Assembly: GCA_000499405.2 (NCBI GenBank)
Contig: HG738139.1
Span: 7,340,616-7,404,615, forward strand
Reading direction: 5' to 3'
DNA length: 64,000 bases
Source: Onchocerca volvulus
Taxonomy: Eukaryota > Nematoda > Chromadorea > Rhabditida > Onchocercidae
Below, one piece after another: positions 39,301 through 51,770 of the stretch. The notes beneath the pieces were generated by a model that saw nothing but the letters and a program-made list of their open reading frames with translations, had not been told where the DNA came from and did no database searches. Positions within the stretch are counted from its first letter, which is position 1. Each line of letters opens with the position of its first letter. The position numbers and the translations under genes were made by a program.

Positions 39301-41774
39301 CTTGAAAAATATCACCTCAAGTGCAACAATGAAAAGAATATCTCTCTAAATCCTTTTCGATTGATTCTGAAATTATCTCTTACGTTTTTCGAGCCCGCAA
39401 TTCCGTTCTGAAAAATGTGGATGATCTAAATTCGGAAAGGGGATGACATATGGAAGTGCGGAAAGAGGCAAAGATCTATCTGCTGTCTCCGTACAAGCTC
39501 TGTAATCATCAAATACCGTTTTAGATGAATTTATTTATTATCAGGCAATCGAATCTCGCAACTGTGTTTCTCTATAATTGCCGCTACGGGCAATAATCGA
39601 TGTATACTCGATTCTGAAATTGGGAACTTGTCTTTTGGATCATGTAGTTGTTCATGTTAATTTTCTTCTTCTCAAAGAGCAACCGAAAACGCTATTCATC
39701 AATTTCTCATTTTTTTCGTTTGCTGTTGATTTATATCTTTATCTTTTTCACGTACCTTTTTCCCTCCTATAATTGCAATTTAATTCTTCAATTAGCGAAT
39801 GAAATTTACGCCAAGATTTTATTGATTCTTTTGTAATAAAATGCAAAAATAATTTCATTTCGTAATGACTTCGATTACTTCGTTTAATCATGCTTAACAA
39901 TCTATCAGCAATAATATGACTATCAATGAAAGCTTCAGTAATTTTCTCCTGTTAATTTGTCCAAATAATTCTGTGCTTATGTTATCAAATATTTGTTCAT
40001 GCAACAAGCTAATCATAGAAGAGTCCTTGGACTTTACTTATTATCAACAGAATCAACGGATATTACATTTGAAATTAAATCAGTTAAATTCTCGTATAGT
40101 TATGACTTCTCTCATTTATTTTTATTTCACGGATTCTTTTTAGACGAAAATCTAGAAAGTCCAATAATTCTTTGCACTTCTGAATTTTTAAAAAATATGT
40201 CTTTTTACCCAACACTTCTCTGTTAGTTTCTAGAGTTGATTTTTAATTTATACTTGTTTACTGACACATTATGACCATCTCTGTATCACGGGTTTGACCC
40301 TATACCTTAAAAAATTATTTTTTAAGGTCCAACCTCACTTATCAACTTCTTAGTTTCTCAGCATTCTTGAAATCATACCGTTATGAATAATTGCTTGTCT
40401 AATGATAGTTATGAGAAAGAAATATTAATTGGTAAGTAATAACAAGGTGCAAAATGACTAGACTATCTATCGCTGCAATCTTTTGGCGGAAAGGAGATGA
40501 TGATACTGAACTCTGATTGAGCGATAAAATAGTTTTGCCGTCCTTGCTGACATGATATAACCCGTTCATTATGTTTATTACCCAGTACTACATGTCATCA
40601 TGATGATTACCATTAGACATCTTCGAAACTAACGGAATTTTATTGAAGAATCATTTGATGAGTTGTCCAGACATTCAGGCTTTGTCGGAAAAATGTAAAA
40701 ATTAGGTAGATTATTTTAGCGGATTAAAGCAAAAAACTAAGCTGCAGTTTACTTCCAATACAATCAAAGTTTTTTGCTGAGGAATTACATGGTTTTCAAA
40801 AATTTGGAAATGTCACTGAATTCTTATGAGATTCAGACTCTGCTCGGAAAAATCTACAAATCAGATAAAAATCCTGGAACTTACAATTTATATCAAAAAG
40901 TTCGAAATATTTGCATGATATTACCATCGCTATTACTTTCAACTTACTTGAGCTAACATTCGTTATCCAATAGGAGAAAAAGGATAGAAGTTTTTTTATG
41001 TAATGAATGATCAATTCAATTTGAAGTTTTTGTAATTCCAATCCTTTCATCGAATTTTGGTGAAATTATAGAATTTTGTTTAAATTTTCCCTTAGTAACA
41101 GAATATTGGATGCTGAACTAACAAACCAAATTCAATACTAAATTCCTTTTGGTTCAAGAAAATTCAAAATCTCCTTTTATTTTGAAAATTTTCGACCAAC
41201 TCCAATTATTTTTTCAGTATATTGCATCACATTGCCGTTAAACACCAAAATATTTTTTAATCCAAATCTTTAAAATCCACCTATAACTTTCTCATAGAGT
41301 AACAGAATTTAAAATTCATGATTATGTACAGATGTATTTTGTTTTCACTAAACGGATCAATCTGATTTATTAATTTACAACCCCTACACTAAGATCACTT
41401 CTTAGGTGCTATTTATTGATAAGATCGATACATAATCTATTTTATTATTATTAAGAAAATAAAAGGATGATTCCAGATTTTCACGAAATTTGATAGAAAA
41501 ATTTTTAGCAAAAAAGTGTAAATTTTCTAAGAATCAATTCAAGAACTCATGTTTTAGAATCGCAAATTCGAATACTGCTTCAAGAATTCGAAATGTCTTT
41601 TGCATTTGAAATATTACTAATTTTTATCATCCAATGAAAAAGATTTTTGTTGATTTATAGAATAAACGAGCAAAACTGAAGAAAGCATCCGGACATCGAC
41701 CTGTATTGGCCCTGCACTTGATGGCTCAGGGACTTTACAATCATACATCCATGCCAATATTCAATCAACGTTAG
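36326..41774 (+). CDS. ceh-16: Engrailed homeodomain transcription factor
   Basis: Four exons: 36326-36466, 37045-37153, 37714-37913, 41661-41774; 187 residues, much shorter than insect or vertebrate Engrailed. All conserved Engrailed blocks are present in order: the EH1 repressor motif [14 protein letters not shown] (33-46), which in relatives recruits Groucho/TLE; EH2 with the [16 protein letters not shown] hexapeptide-like Trp motif (68-83) that contacts Pbx/Exd; EH3 (GPRSRR); a homeodomain at about 101-160 with [16 protein letters not shown], Trp48, Gln50 and Asn51; and EH5 [13 protein letters not shown] after it. Engrailed is a nuclear DNA-binding repressor; in C. elegans ceh-16 acts in seam-cell epidermal fate and V-cell development. 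The last intron (37914-41660) splits the recognition helix after Gln50. An acceptor-like TTTAG directly precedes the ATG, so either trans-splicing or one more 5' exon is possible. The symbol is by orthology. Confidence 0.95.
39121..39143. repeat. (ATC)n trinucleotide run in the engrailed intron
   Basis: Seven consecutive ATC units followed by ATG, within the 3.7 kb last intron of engrailed. Confidence 0.85.
40304..40328. repeat. Perfect 12 bp inverted repeat in the engrailed intron
   Basis: ACCTTAAAAAAT and its exact reverse complement ATTTTTTAAGGT are separated by one base. It could form a hairpin. No known site is recognised. Confidence 0.65.
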
Positions 41775-43199
41775 AACGAAATTCGGTCAGAGCGTCCCTT
41801 GCAATTCATGATTCGGTCTATAATAATCCTGTAAAATTTAAACAAATGTGATGCATTTTCTAATTTTTTTTTTTTTGAATTCTTCAAATATTAGAGATAA
41901 TCCGTTCAACCGAATGAGAACCAAAACTTGCAATTTAATTCTGGAATATGATATATTATATTGCATTATTTCACTGACCCAAAGTTTTTAGCACTTTTAC
42001 CAACAACGCCTATCCCCAATCAGGCTATCGAGAGTCAAATTAAGGAAGAAAGTTCAGGAAAACTTTACATTTTGTAGGCGTTTATGATGCAACAACGTTG
42101 ACAGAACTTAATCAGTTTCATCTTAAGGATATGCCACCTAAGCTATGAAAAGTTGGAAATTAAAAATTGAGATTAACAAGATACAGTATGCTCCTGAACT
42201 TCAAAGAAAGAAATATTGATTAGTAAAAAATCAAAATCTTGTACATTTAGTGCTGCTGTTGTATTTTTCAATTGAATTCTTTGGTAATAAATATATTGCT
42301 TACATTTTTATTAACAACAAAATAAAAATCTTAGAAGGAAAAGTCAGTAATGCACTAAACAGAGAAATGAGAAAAATGACCTAATTGACCTTTAGGTTTA
42401 ATACCCAAGCGGTCAATTATCAAATCATGAAGCAAAAATCTAGCAAGCTATGGAAATCCGCATCTTGCTGATCAGATTCAAACACTGTACTATATTATAA
42501 ACAGCTTTGTCCTTCCTAGATGAATGAACAAACTGTAGAAAACGGAGACTCTGTAGATAATGAAATATTACTCGTATCAATTCCAACATGTTGCATCATT
42601 AATACAAAACCACAATCACCTATAATAGCGAATGGAACTATCATCGAAGAATATTTTAAAACGATGAGTTGTTAGACAACATCACTAAAGAATAATTTAT
42701 AATGATTTTTGTATTATTTCTACTCCCATTTAAATTAAGTGAATCGTTCTTGAAGTCAACCCAAAAAATTATAGATCTCTGAACATTCCTCTCCATTTCT
42801 CAGGTCTTAATTTAAATTCTTAAAAACTTACACTTTTCTAAAAAACATCAGACACTTCAATTCTTTTTAAAATTAATTCCACGTGTGTTATACCGTTTAA
42901 CATAATACCATGAGCCTGGAACCACGTCTTCTTTCATTCGATATATATCCATATCATCGTTCCAATACCTATATAATGTGATAATGTGATGTAAGTCAAA
43001 CTTACATCTTATATAGATCATTTGCTAAATGCCATTTTAGTAAATAAGTTACTGAAATATCTATTTGGTCACATATAAGAATCTATAAAAGATCTGTAGA
43101 TCAAAGAAAAAATCCACAAAAATCACTAACAAATTTTATACAACTAAAAACAATATATCAAAGGCAGACTTAAATCTCTTACTACTCTTACCGACAATT
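41775..43199. other. Intergenic spacer between convergent engrailed and mL66 genes
   Basis: About 1.4 kb of A+T-rich DNA without recognisable exons. It should contain both 3' untranslated regions. A perfect 9 bp hairpin GATGTAAGT-CAA-ACTTACATC lies at 42989-43009. Confidence 0.6.
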
Positions 43200-44050
43200 T
43201 TATAGCAATAAAACAGAAAAAAAAGATGAACAAGACCTCGCGAATCGTTTATATCCCGAACGGTCAAAATCAGCAGTCGTTTTGTCAGGAAAAAGGCCAG
43301 CCCAATGAGCCTGCAAGTTTGTTTCAGTAAAAAGAGTGAATTTTTTTCAACATACTGAATACTAGTCTTTCTCAGTGAGAATTACGGCTAAAAGTTTTTT
43401 ATACAGGATTTAACCGTAATGGTCTTTACATTGTAAAGTACCTGCATAACACAACGTTCAATCCTTTGTTGTTGTTTCTTGCACAAACCAGTAAGTGCTT
43501 TCGGAAGCACGGTTCCATCTTCCCGCATAAATTGCTCCAAAATTAATACATCCGAATAACGGATCTGCAAGCACATTGTTTAGAATTCAATATTAAAGTA
43601 CAGAGAGTTCCCTTGAAAAGTTGCAAAAATTTTTGGTAAAGAAATTACTTTGACGGGAACATTACAAGTGCATAATGTACAAGTTTCCGGGCTGTGTTGC
43701 AGCACTTTGCGGTCATCTACATCAGGGACATCCACAACTTCAACAATCGTCGTATCTCCATCAAGTTTCGTATCAACTGAAATTGCTACAGTCTTCTTTA
43801 AAACTTTTTTATCACTAAAAATTCCCTAATAAAAAGCTGAAATAACTAATAAAATTATGCTATATGAAACAACGACAAGAGTATTCTGAAAACGATAGTC
43901 GCTGGTGATAATACTGATAACATTAAAGTAAAATATCTACTTACTTTTCTTCTTGAAGACAGTCAAAGTCGTGACAAACTGTCTGGGCCAACAAGAAATT
44001 TGTCCAGAACATCCTGCTAACAAGTTGTGTGGCTTTAAAATACACAACAT
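43200..44050 (-). CDS. Mitochondrial ribosomal protein S18A (mL66)
   Basis: Four exons on the minus strand: 44050-43941, 43814-43649, 43564-43442, 43310-43200; 169 residues. The core IRYSDVLILEQFMREDGTV, LPKALTGLCKKQQQRIERC and VMQAHWAGLFPD matches the bacterial S18-derived family. The order DVLILxQF, LPxxxTGLC, IExC, AHxAGLxP fits the S18A paralogue, which sits in the mitochondrial large subunit (mL66), better than S18B or S18C. A CTLCTC cluster precedes the core and may be a vestigial metal site. The first about 40 residues are basic and poor in acidic residues (MLCILKPHNLLAGC onwards), fitting a mitochondrial targeting peptide. The donor of the first intron is ambiguous: AA/GTAGAT (43941) is in phase, whereas the stronger overlapping AAAA/GTAAGT would break the frame with the chosen acceptor. 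The start codon lies three bases after TTTCAG, a candidate trans-splice site. Confidence 0.85.
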
Positions 44051-44832
44051 GATCTGAAACAGATGAACAAATGTCCGAAAGTGCATAAATCAATCTCTCA
44101 TCGACTCCATAAGTTATCTCTTATTCATACAATAACGTAACCACTTTCCGCTTATTCGCATTTTCTGATATTAGCAGATGTACAAACCTCGCTCCGCCAT
44201 CATCATCCCGCACAGAATTTCTCTAACTCTGTTCAGTTATCTTATGAGTAGTAATGAGAAAAACCATGGTTTGATATTTCAGGTTGCCGGGTTACTAAGA
44301 ATTATCGTCGGATCATTAAGGATTGAAGCATAGAATCTTAGGCGACAGAGCATATATAGATTAGTATTTAAAAAAAAAAAAATGACAGTTTTTCAGACAG
44401 GTAAACCCATCGTCAAATATCATCTCAGAAACGATGCGAAAAATACGAGAGATACAGATTTAAAGAAATGGAGAAATAATTCAAAATGGGTAATCGGGAG
44501 AGAAAATGATGACAACAATTTAACATGCAACAATTTATGAAACGTGAAATTGAAGTTTTGTCTGCAAATGGAGGTTGAGGTCGAAGTTCGTTGACAGCGG
44601 TTTTGCAGTTTATGTTTCCTTTTTTAATGTAAACAGCTAACCTAGCTTATCCCATATTCTACTTGGCCATGCAATACATGCTCCTATTTCCAGATATATG
44701 CATGGATAAGGACCATTTTAAGAGCTAAGCTGAACTAAGCATTGCTGTCATTTTAGAGCGATCGCTACTTCATGCTTGCATAATCGTGCTGCATCTATTC
44801 TTAACCGAGAAAGTAATTCGAAGAAGAACAGA
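44051..44832. promoter_or_regulatory. Divergent intergenic promoter region (mL66 / LRR-Ig)
   Basis: 780 bp separate the head-to-head starts of the mL66 gene (-) and the LRR-Ig gene (+). It should hold both promoters. I see no recognisable exon and no clear TATA or initiator motif that stands out from the A+T-rich background. Confidence 0.45.
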
Positions 44833-47800
44833 ATGCATATCGCAACATTCGTCATACTATATCGATTGCTGATATCTATAGTTTTCTGCTTTGACGAAGT
44901 CTATCATCGAAATGAGACAAGCTCTTATCCCGATAGAGAAAAGGTTATATATTCAGGTTGACAACTTTTAATGTTTAGTATCATTTTTACAAAATTTTTT
45001 ATGAGCAGAACTCCAGTTTTCATGCTTTTTCCAGATCGGAATTCGAGAAATTTGTCAATAATCCGAAACGTCAATTAAGAATTTTCAGATTAATTGCGCG
45101 ATTTATTGGAAAAGGTCATCTTTTCCAAAATATGGTCATTAATGATGTTTGTGACATTCTTAGCTAATATTCAGGCAACATTACTAGTCGATAATCCATG
45201 CAGAAAATATGGATGTATTTGTGGAAGCGGTAGCATAACATGTATTGATGTCGAACCCGCCAGTCTTAATCAGCATATTTTCAAACTAGTACCTGATGCT
45301 CACAGCATTTCGCTCACTAAATGCTCTCAAGTTGTCTATTTCCTTACTGTATTTAAATTACTATTGAAGTTTATTGATTTGTGAAATAACACAACCACGA
45401 TCGCTTTCAAGTTCATATTATATCTTTTTCTGAAGTTTTGTTAAAATTTTGGAATTATTAGTCGTGATAGCGACAATGTAGCATTGGTATTAAAACTGTC
45501 TCAGTGAAAATAAGACAACAGTTATTTTAAAATAATGAAGCACATGATTAAATCACTGATTACGTTTTGCAGAAGCATCTCAATCTGCATGTATTCTCAA
45601 ATTTTACTTCATTGCGCAGTATTGCAGTCCATGATTGTAATATACAACAGCTTTCTCTATTTGCTCCGGATTCTTTGCAAAGTTTGCGTGTCCTGAATCT
45701 AAGCCGCAATTATTTATGGAATTGGAATGAGATTTGTGAAATTTTGAATCAGCTGTCGTCGTTACAAATAGTTGATTTATCTCATAATCGGTTCTCCAAA
45801 TTATCTGATACTCATCAGTGTATAATCAACAAATTGCAACATCTCAATTTGTCATCGAATCAAGTGAATTATTGTCAATTTATTTAATTCGTTTGTTTCC
45901 AGACTTCCATCAGGACTGTATTTTTAATATTTGATTTTTAAATGTTTGATTTATTATTTGTAAATAATAAACATAGTAGTAGATAGCGATTTTTATAATT
46001 TCACAGTTAGTAATCCATATATATCATCTTAAAGTCGATATTAATGAGAAAAATAATTTCATTTTACTTTTTATAACTTGATTTTTATTTCAATGCAGTT
46101 CGTAGACTCACGATCCGATCTTACCCATATCTCTCAATCCTTGCATCTTTTTTACTTATTTTTTTTCCTTCGACTCTCGCTATTCCGTCATAGTTACAAT
46201 CCTGTCTCTAATTTAGTCTCATTTTAGTCTCAGATATTATTTAGCCCCATTTATCAATTTACAGTGTGTAACTTGGAATATTAGGATATAACTTTGAATA
46301 TCGAAAGACTGTCGGTTTTTCAGATTTTAGAATTGTCAGTGGTGCCAAATGCAGTATCGCTAGATCTATCTTCAAATAGATTAACTCGAATTCATGGTGA
46401 ATGGTCATTTTTATTAGAAGACTTAAATTTATCGAATAATCCTTTAATGGAACGATTTCCCTCACTTTCCCTAATTCCTCAATTATCTGTTTTGAATATG
46501 GATAATTGTGGATTAACCCTTTTGCCATTATCCATTTCATCAAATTTACGGCACCTATCGTTGCAGTACAGTAGGTTAACTTTTGTCGATTTCGATTCAC
46601 TTAACTTGCCTTCGCTGCAAAAGGTTTGTTTGATTCTGTTTTTCTCAAGATGAACCTGTTTTCATTTTATTTCACCTATTAAATTTTATTGAAATTAAAT
46701 GATTTTGCTAGTTTTTTAAATTAAACTTTGACTTACATTCTGCATTTTTCAATATACATGTTACGATCCCCTAATAGTATTCTGACTACCTGATATCTGT
46801 TTACATGAGCAATATTTTAAAATATCTGTTTACACAAGCAATATTTTGAACTATTGCTTCATTTGAAGGGATAACTTTTTGGATCTATTCTTTTTTTGTT
46901 CAAATATATTTATTTTTCATGTAATTGTGTGGAAAGGTTCAAAAGTTTCTTATCTTTTTTTTAGAAATTTCTTTCCGGATTTCTCTCTTTCTCTGATTCT
47001 CTTCAGTTTGATCCTGCAAATTAACCCTTTTTCCAGCTAGGCAGGATAAATAACCCCATTAATTTCTTAAATTGTACTCATTTTCCACTATTTTTGTGAA
47101 TATCGTAACTTTCAAATTCCATCAATTCAAGAAATTTTTTTGTATTCTCCAAATCTATACTTGTATAATGTTCTTTGGATTAATTGCAGCTGGACTTAAG
47201 AAACAATTTTCGATTACATAGCATTGTTGGTACGTTACCTATGAGAATAAGAGATTTCCGCTTAACAAATACAGCAGTGAGATATCTACCACAAGATTTC
47301 TTCAAAAGGTTCTTTGTATATTCTTTGTTCTCTGGAATTTTAAATTAAGATATTTAACTATTGTCTTTTATACTTGACATCACTTTTCTGCCGAGTTATT
47401 ACAATTGGAATAGTTTAATTTATCATTGAATTGCTTCATCAATCAATAAATTATCATACTCAAAACAAATTGTTGCGAAGTATATGATAAAAATACGCTA
47501 CAGAATTTGTAGCAACGTTTCCTCATCTAGTTTCTATTATCTTTTCAGAGCAAAAAATCTTCGTTTTATTGAAATGCTACCAAATAATTGGAGCTGTGAT
47601 AATTGTCTCAACAAATGGAGAGAAATGCTACCTTTTAAACTGCGACCACAGATGAATTGTGTAGATGATTTGCCGAATAACTGTTCTATAGGTTTGTTAT
47701 TCTAAATAGCAATGAAGTTTCAAATCGAGATTTGTAACTTGAGTTAAATTCATGTAATTATTTCATTTCCGTCATTTTTTACCTGCTTCCATAACGATTC

Positions 47801-50800
47801 ATCCGGCGAAAACACTGATTGGTAGATAACCAATGATTTGTAGTAATTGCTGATGAAGATTTAAATTTGTCTTTAACAAATAATGCGCTAGAACATTGGG
47901 ATGTACGTATTTTTGAAAATTGGCTATTACGTATTGAAACTTTAATAAAAGAAATTATAAAAATATTACGTAGAAGAGATTAAAAGAATTTATATATTTC
48001 TTATCCTCAAAAACTGCTTTCAACTTTTATGTTGTGAATTTTTTGTGAAATATTTCAGGTATTTTGAAACGAGTTGAGCGAAATGCCAAATATATTTTAA
48101 GAGTTCCTTATGGAGAAACAGCAATTTTGCCGTGTGATAAATATGGGGAATTACCATTGCTCATTGAATGGTGGCTGGTTAGACCCAAAGTACTGATTGG
48201 AAATTATGATGTAGAAAATCGGGTTATAAAGATGAACTGGACTCGAAATGGTACTTATGAAATTATTCCCGGTGGACTTCTTCTTATCAACGATGCTAGA
48301 AAAGAATTGATCGAACGATATAGATGTGCGGTGTCAAATTCAAAAGTAGACTTTTTAACTTGAAAAAGTTTTTCTATTAAAATCCTCATTTTTACTTTAT
48401 TGACTTGGATAAATTCAAAATGTTTTCTTTTCTGCAAAGCGCTCCTTCTTTCACTGAATGTAAAGAAAGAGTCTTTCGACAGGGATTTACATTTCTGGGA
48501 TTAAAAGAGGCGAAATGAAACAAAATAATATTTGTACATTCTTATGTTTTTTTTATTCGAAACTTTTAGAAGGGAATAAGCATATTTGAGCACATTTTAT
48601 ATTTATTAATAATATTAAAACGTTCGTTCTTAAACATAATGTCAAGGCTTTATCAATAACATTACGAGTTACTCATAAAACTAACTCAAATGTACAAATA
48701 AATTGATCACTTGAATTTTTATTAATTCCAGCATTAGATGTCAGTTTTTATAGGGAAACGCTTCACAAATAGTACATTTACGTTTGGATTATTCAAGTTG
48801 GTTCCATTTGGAGATGGCGAAGTCGGTGTTTTGGGGGAGTATTCTAACTGCATTTATTACTTGTGGCATTACTTTCATCTTCAATTTACTTTGGATTATT
48901 TGTCGACAAATTGGTTTATGGTGGATCAAAAGAATGGGTAAGCAGGGATATTTTTGTTTTCTTTTCAATTTTTATAGAACTATTACTGCCAATTCATCCT
49001 TTAAATAATGGCACTCCATTTTATTGTTTATATTATGTATCATCAGCCTAACTGCAGAACGAAATTCACATATTCGTGAAGTGGTAGGTGCTGTAGAAAG
49101 ATATCGACAACGACAAATGACTATGCTTTCTGAAACATACCATAAGAAATTGGAGCAAATACGAGATAATTATCATCAACAGGTAATTACATAACTAAGG
49201 AAGGGAGAATTTGATATATCCGTAAAAAGCATTAAAATTATAGTGAATTTTAATTTTAATTTCACACCAGAAATCGATAATTAGGACAATTTCATTTAGC
49301 ATTGGGATCTTCCATCTCGATTGTATGATATATGCAATTTACGAGAAAATTTTATAAGAAAATATCTGATCGTCAAAAAATAAAAATTATTTGATTCTTT
49401 AGGTTGATCAGCTATTTGCATCCTATACGTTACAATCAGAAAGATTTCGTGATTATCGAGCGGCACAAATGGAAAGCATGAATCAGCACTTGGAAAATAT
49501 ACGTGGTAATTATAATCAGCAGGTAGGATAAGTTACATATCAACTTATCACTTTTAAGGAATATGACTTTGTCTTGTTTTGTTTGATTACCAGAAATACT
49601 ATCAAATAATTAATGAGAACCGATTTAGTTTTGATTTGCGATTTTGTTTCTGTTCTGTTTATCAGAATGCTGTAATAAGTTTATGATTTCATGGTTTATG
49701 ATTTCTCTAAAGTGATTATCAGAATCCACCAAATTCCGTATTTGTACGCTTCAGTTTTAACTCACTGATTTAATTAAGCAGAATCGAATTCTTTGTAAGA
49801 AAAAGTGTTTGGATAGACCGCATGTTTATTAACGGAGTAAACTAATTTTTTTGAACAGATTCTATACTACAACTTCATCTATGGATTCAATACCGTATTC
49901 TGTAACAAGATTCATTGAATTGCCTTTTCCACTTTTGAATCACTTTCTTTTGTTCCCATTGAATCTCTCTGTAATGTTGTCTGGCGGATATGATGTATAT
50001 TCTTGACGTATTTTGCATATTGGGAAGTTGACCTATAATATTGTCTACAATAAATTCTTTATTTGCAGATATGCAGACTGCGAGATTATGGTTCGAAGCG
50101 AGTTGAACAGCTCTGGGAAACTTATGAGCGCCAAGTAAATCGTCTGAGAATGCTTTCTTTGCATCAGCGTTTGAATTTAATGCACAAATACAAAGTGAAG
50201 CAGCGATATTTAAATAAGCTTATGGCGAAATTTGCTGATAATCCTTCTCAAGCATTTATGAAACCGGTAAATTTTATGAAAATTGTTATGAATTTTCCTG
50301 CGCTAATGGGAAAAAACATTACGTGCTGAGCTATATTTAACTCTTTTTGAACCATTTTTCTGCTTCATATTTTTTTCAACCTATGCAATAAGAAGCAATC
50401 AAATTAAGCAGCATGGAACTTTTTTTCTTCGTAGATGATTAAATCCCTGGATGATGTTAAATTTCGGTTCAGTTTGTTGCTTGATGCATTTGTACAAATA
50501 ATTAATTAATTAATCAGTTGCAGCAATTACGAGACCCATACTCAAGTTTTGTCTATAAATAGCAAAGATTATTTTGTTTAATATTATTTTCTGCTTTTGA
50601 GAGTTAAAGAAATAAAAGCCAGCAATTTGAACAGTTTAAAAAGGCAAATTGCTCCATAAACTTTCCACTGAAAGAATTTTTGGATTTCAAACTTCATTTA
50701 TGGATAGCAAAGATTTCCTCAAGATATTTTCTGTTTCTATTTTTTACAGCATCCAGAAATTATCTTGACGGATTCAGTGCATGAGCTGAATATTCAGATG

Positions 50801-51294
50801 CATCGACGAATCGGGTCATCCCATTCTCTTCCTGAATATATATTACGCGATGATGATACGCTGAAAACCTTACAGTCTGAATTAATCCATGAATTTTCTG
50901 ATCGAAAATTATTCTTATCGGATGTATATAATGTTAATCACGATGCACCATGCTCTTCGAAACAGTTTCAGGTTATTTAATATTAATTTTTGATGAAAAT
51001 ATGCTTTAAAAACGAACGAAGTGAAAATTTGCAAATGAGTAAACCAAAAATCTTTTGAGTTAAGCTATTTTACATCTAGGATAATTATTTATTCTTCTGA
51101 TTCATTTTTTTTAAACTGTGGAATATTGTATTTGCAATGAATGAGGCATCACAATTATGAAAAACAGAACTTTATTTTAGAGTAAAAAACCAGACTCGTT
51201 GGAGACAACGGCTCATCACCGATATTCGCTATCAAATCTAGAGAGCGAGAAAGATAGCGGAACTCTGAACTTCAGGGACGAAACTGAATCTTAA
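44833..51294 (+). CDS. LRR-Ig single-pass membrane receptor-like protein with coiled-coil tail (IGLR-like)
   Basis: Thirteen exons: 44833-44956, 45164-45330, 45573-45863, 46324-46623, 47190-47308, 47549-47691, 48059-48345, 48754-48937, 49058-49182, 49403-49522, 50069-50266, 50750-50971, 51181-51294; 797 residues. In order: signal peptide (MHIATFVILYRLLISIVFC); a Cys-rich LRR N-cap with NPCRKYGCICGSGSITCID; leucine-rich repeats with LxxLNLSxN and LDLSxN signatures (about 98-330); a C-cap NNWSCDNCLNKW (about 345-380); one Ig domain with ILPCD, EWW and YRCAV (about 390-477); a membrane helix (about 501-524); and a 270-residue cytoplasmic tail of repeated coiled coil with NYHQQ and NYNQQ units. 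The architecture matches LRR-Ig adhesion receptors such as the nematode IGLR proteins. Ligand and function are unknown. A second possible signal-peptide start is the ATG pair near 45142, which would replace exon 1. Confidence 0.85.
46793..46848. repeat. Two-copy direct repeat, 29 bp spacing, in an LRR-Ig intron
   Basis: ATATCTGTTTACATGAGCAA at 46793 recurs as ATATCTGTTTACACAAGCAA at 46822, each followed by TATTTT. It lies between exons 46324-46623 and 47190-47308. Confidence 0.75.
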
Positions 51295-51560
51295 TGATGG
51301 CAGCGCTTCTCTTAAGTGATGATTCTGTCTTTTATCGTACTGTCTTCAATTTTAGAACTGAATATATGATTAGTAGCGCTTCAGTTTATAGGATTTTCAA
51401 TTTTTTATTTAATATAAGTGTAAATTTTCTCTCCTTTTCTGATAATTCTAGTTCTAAAAATATTGAGACTATTGGGTTGTCTTAAAATGGACGAAAATGA
51501 ATCATTTTGAAACTGATGAAGAAAAAGACACCCGGAAGAATTAATTAGATTATTTATTAG

Positions 51561-51770
51561 TAGTTATAATAGTTTATAAAAAAATTTTTTTTACAACTAG
51601 GCATGTAATTTTTGCTGAAATGACAACTACGATTTATTGGTTTTGCATGAAGAACATAGCGAATTAACTCTATGTTCTTTATGCAAAACCAATAAATCCT
51701 AGGTGTTATTTCGTCAAAAATTAAGTACTTAGTTGTAAAAAAAATCTTTTTTTATAAACTATTATAACTA
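51561..51770. mobile_element. 210 bp foldback/MITE-like element
   Basis: The left arm (51561 to about 51657) and right arm (about 51670 to 51770) are near-complete inverted copies around a short centre CGAATTAACT. The ends read TAGTTATAATAGTTTATAAA and its complement TTTATAAACTATTATAACTA. Inner parts match over GATTTATTGGTTTTGCAT and ATGCAAAACCAATAAATC. Both ends carry TA, compatible with a TA target site as used by Tc1/mariner-type elements. There is no coding capacity. It lies 270 bp downstream of the LRR-Ig stop codon, so it may be transcribed in the 3' untranslated region. Confidence 0.7.

Noticed and set aside
39916..41050. Several 60-85 codon open frames inside the engrailed intron
   Set aside because: Low-complexity Phe/Leu/Tyr-rich translations without splice-consistent neighbours; no support for a nested gene.
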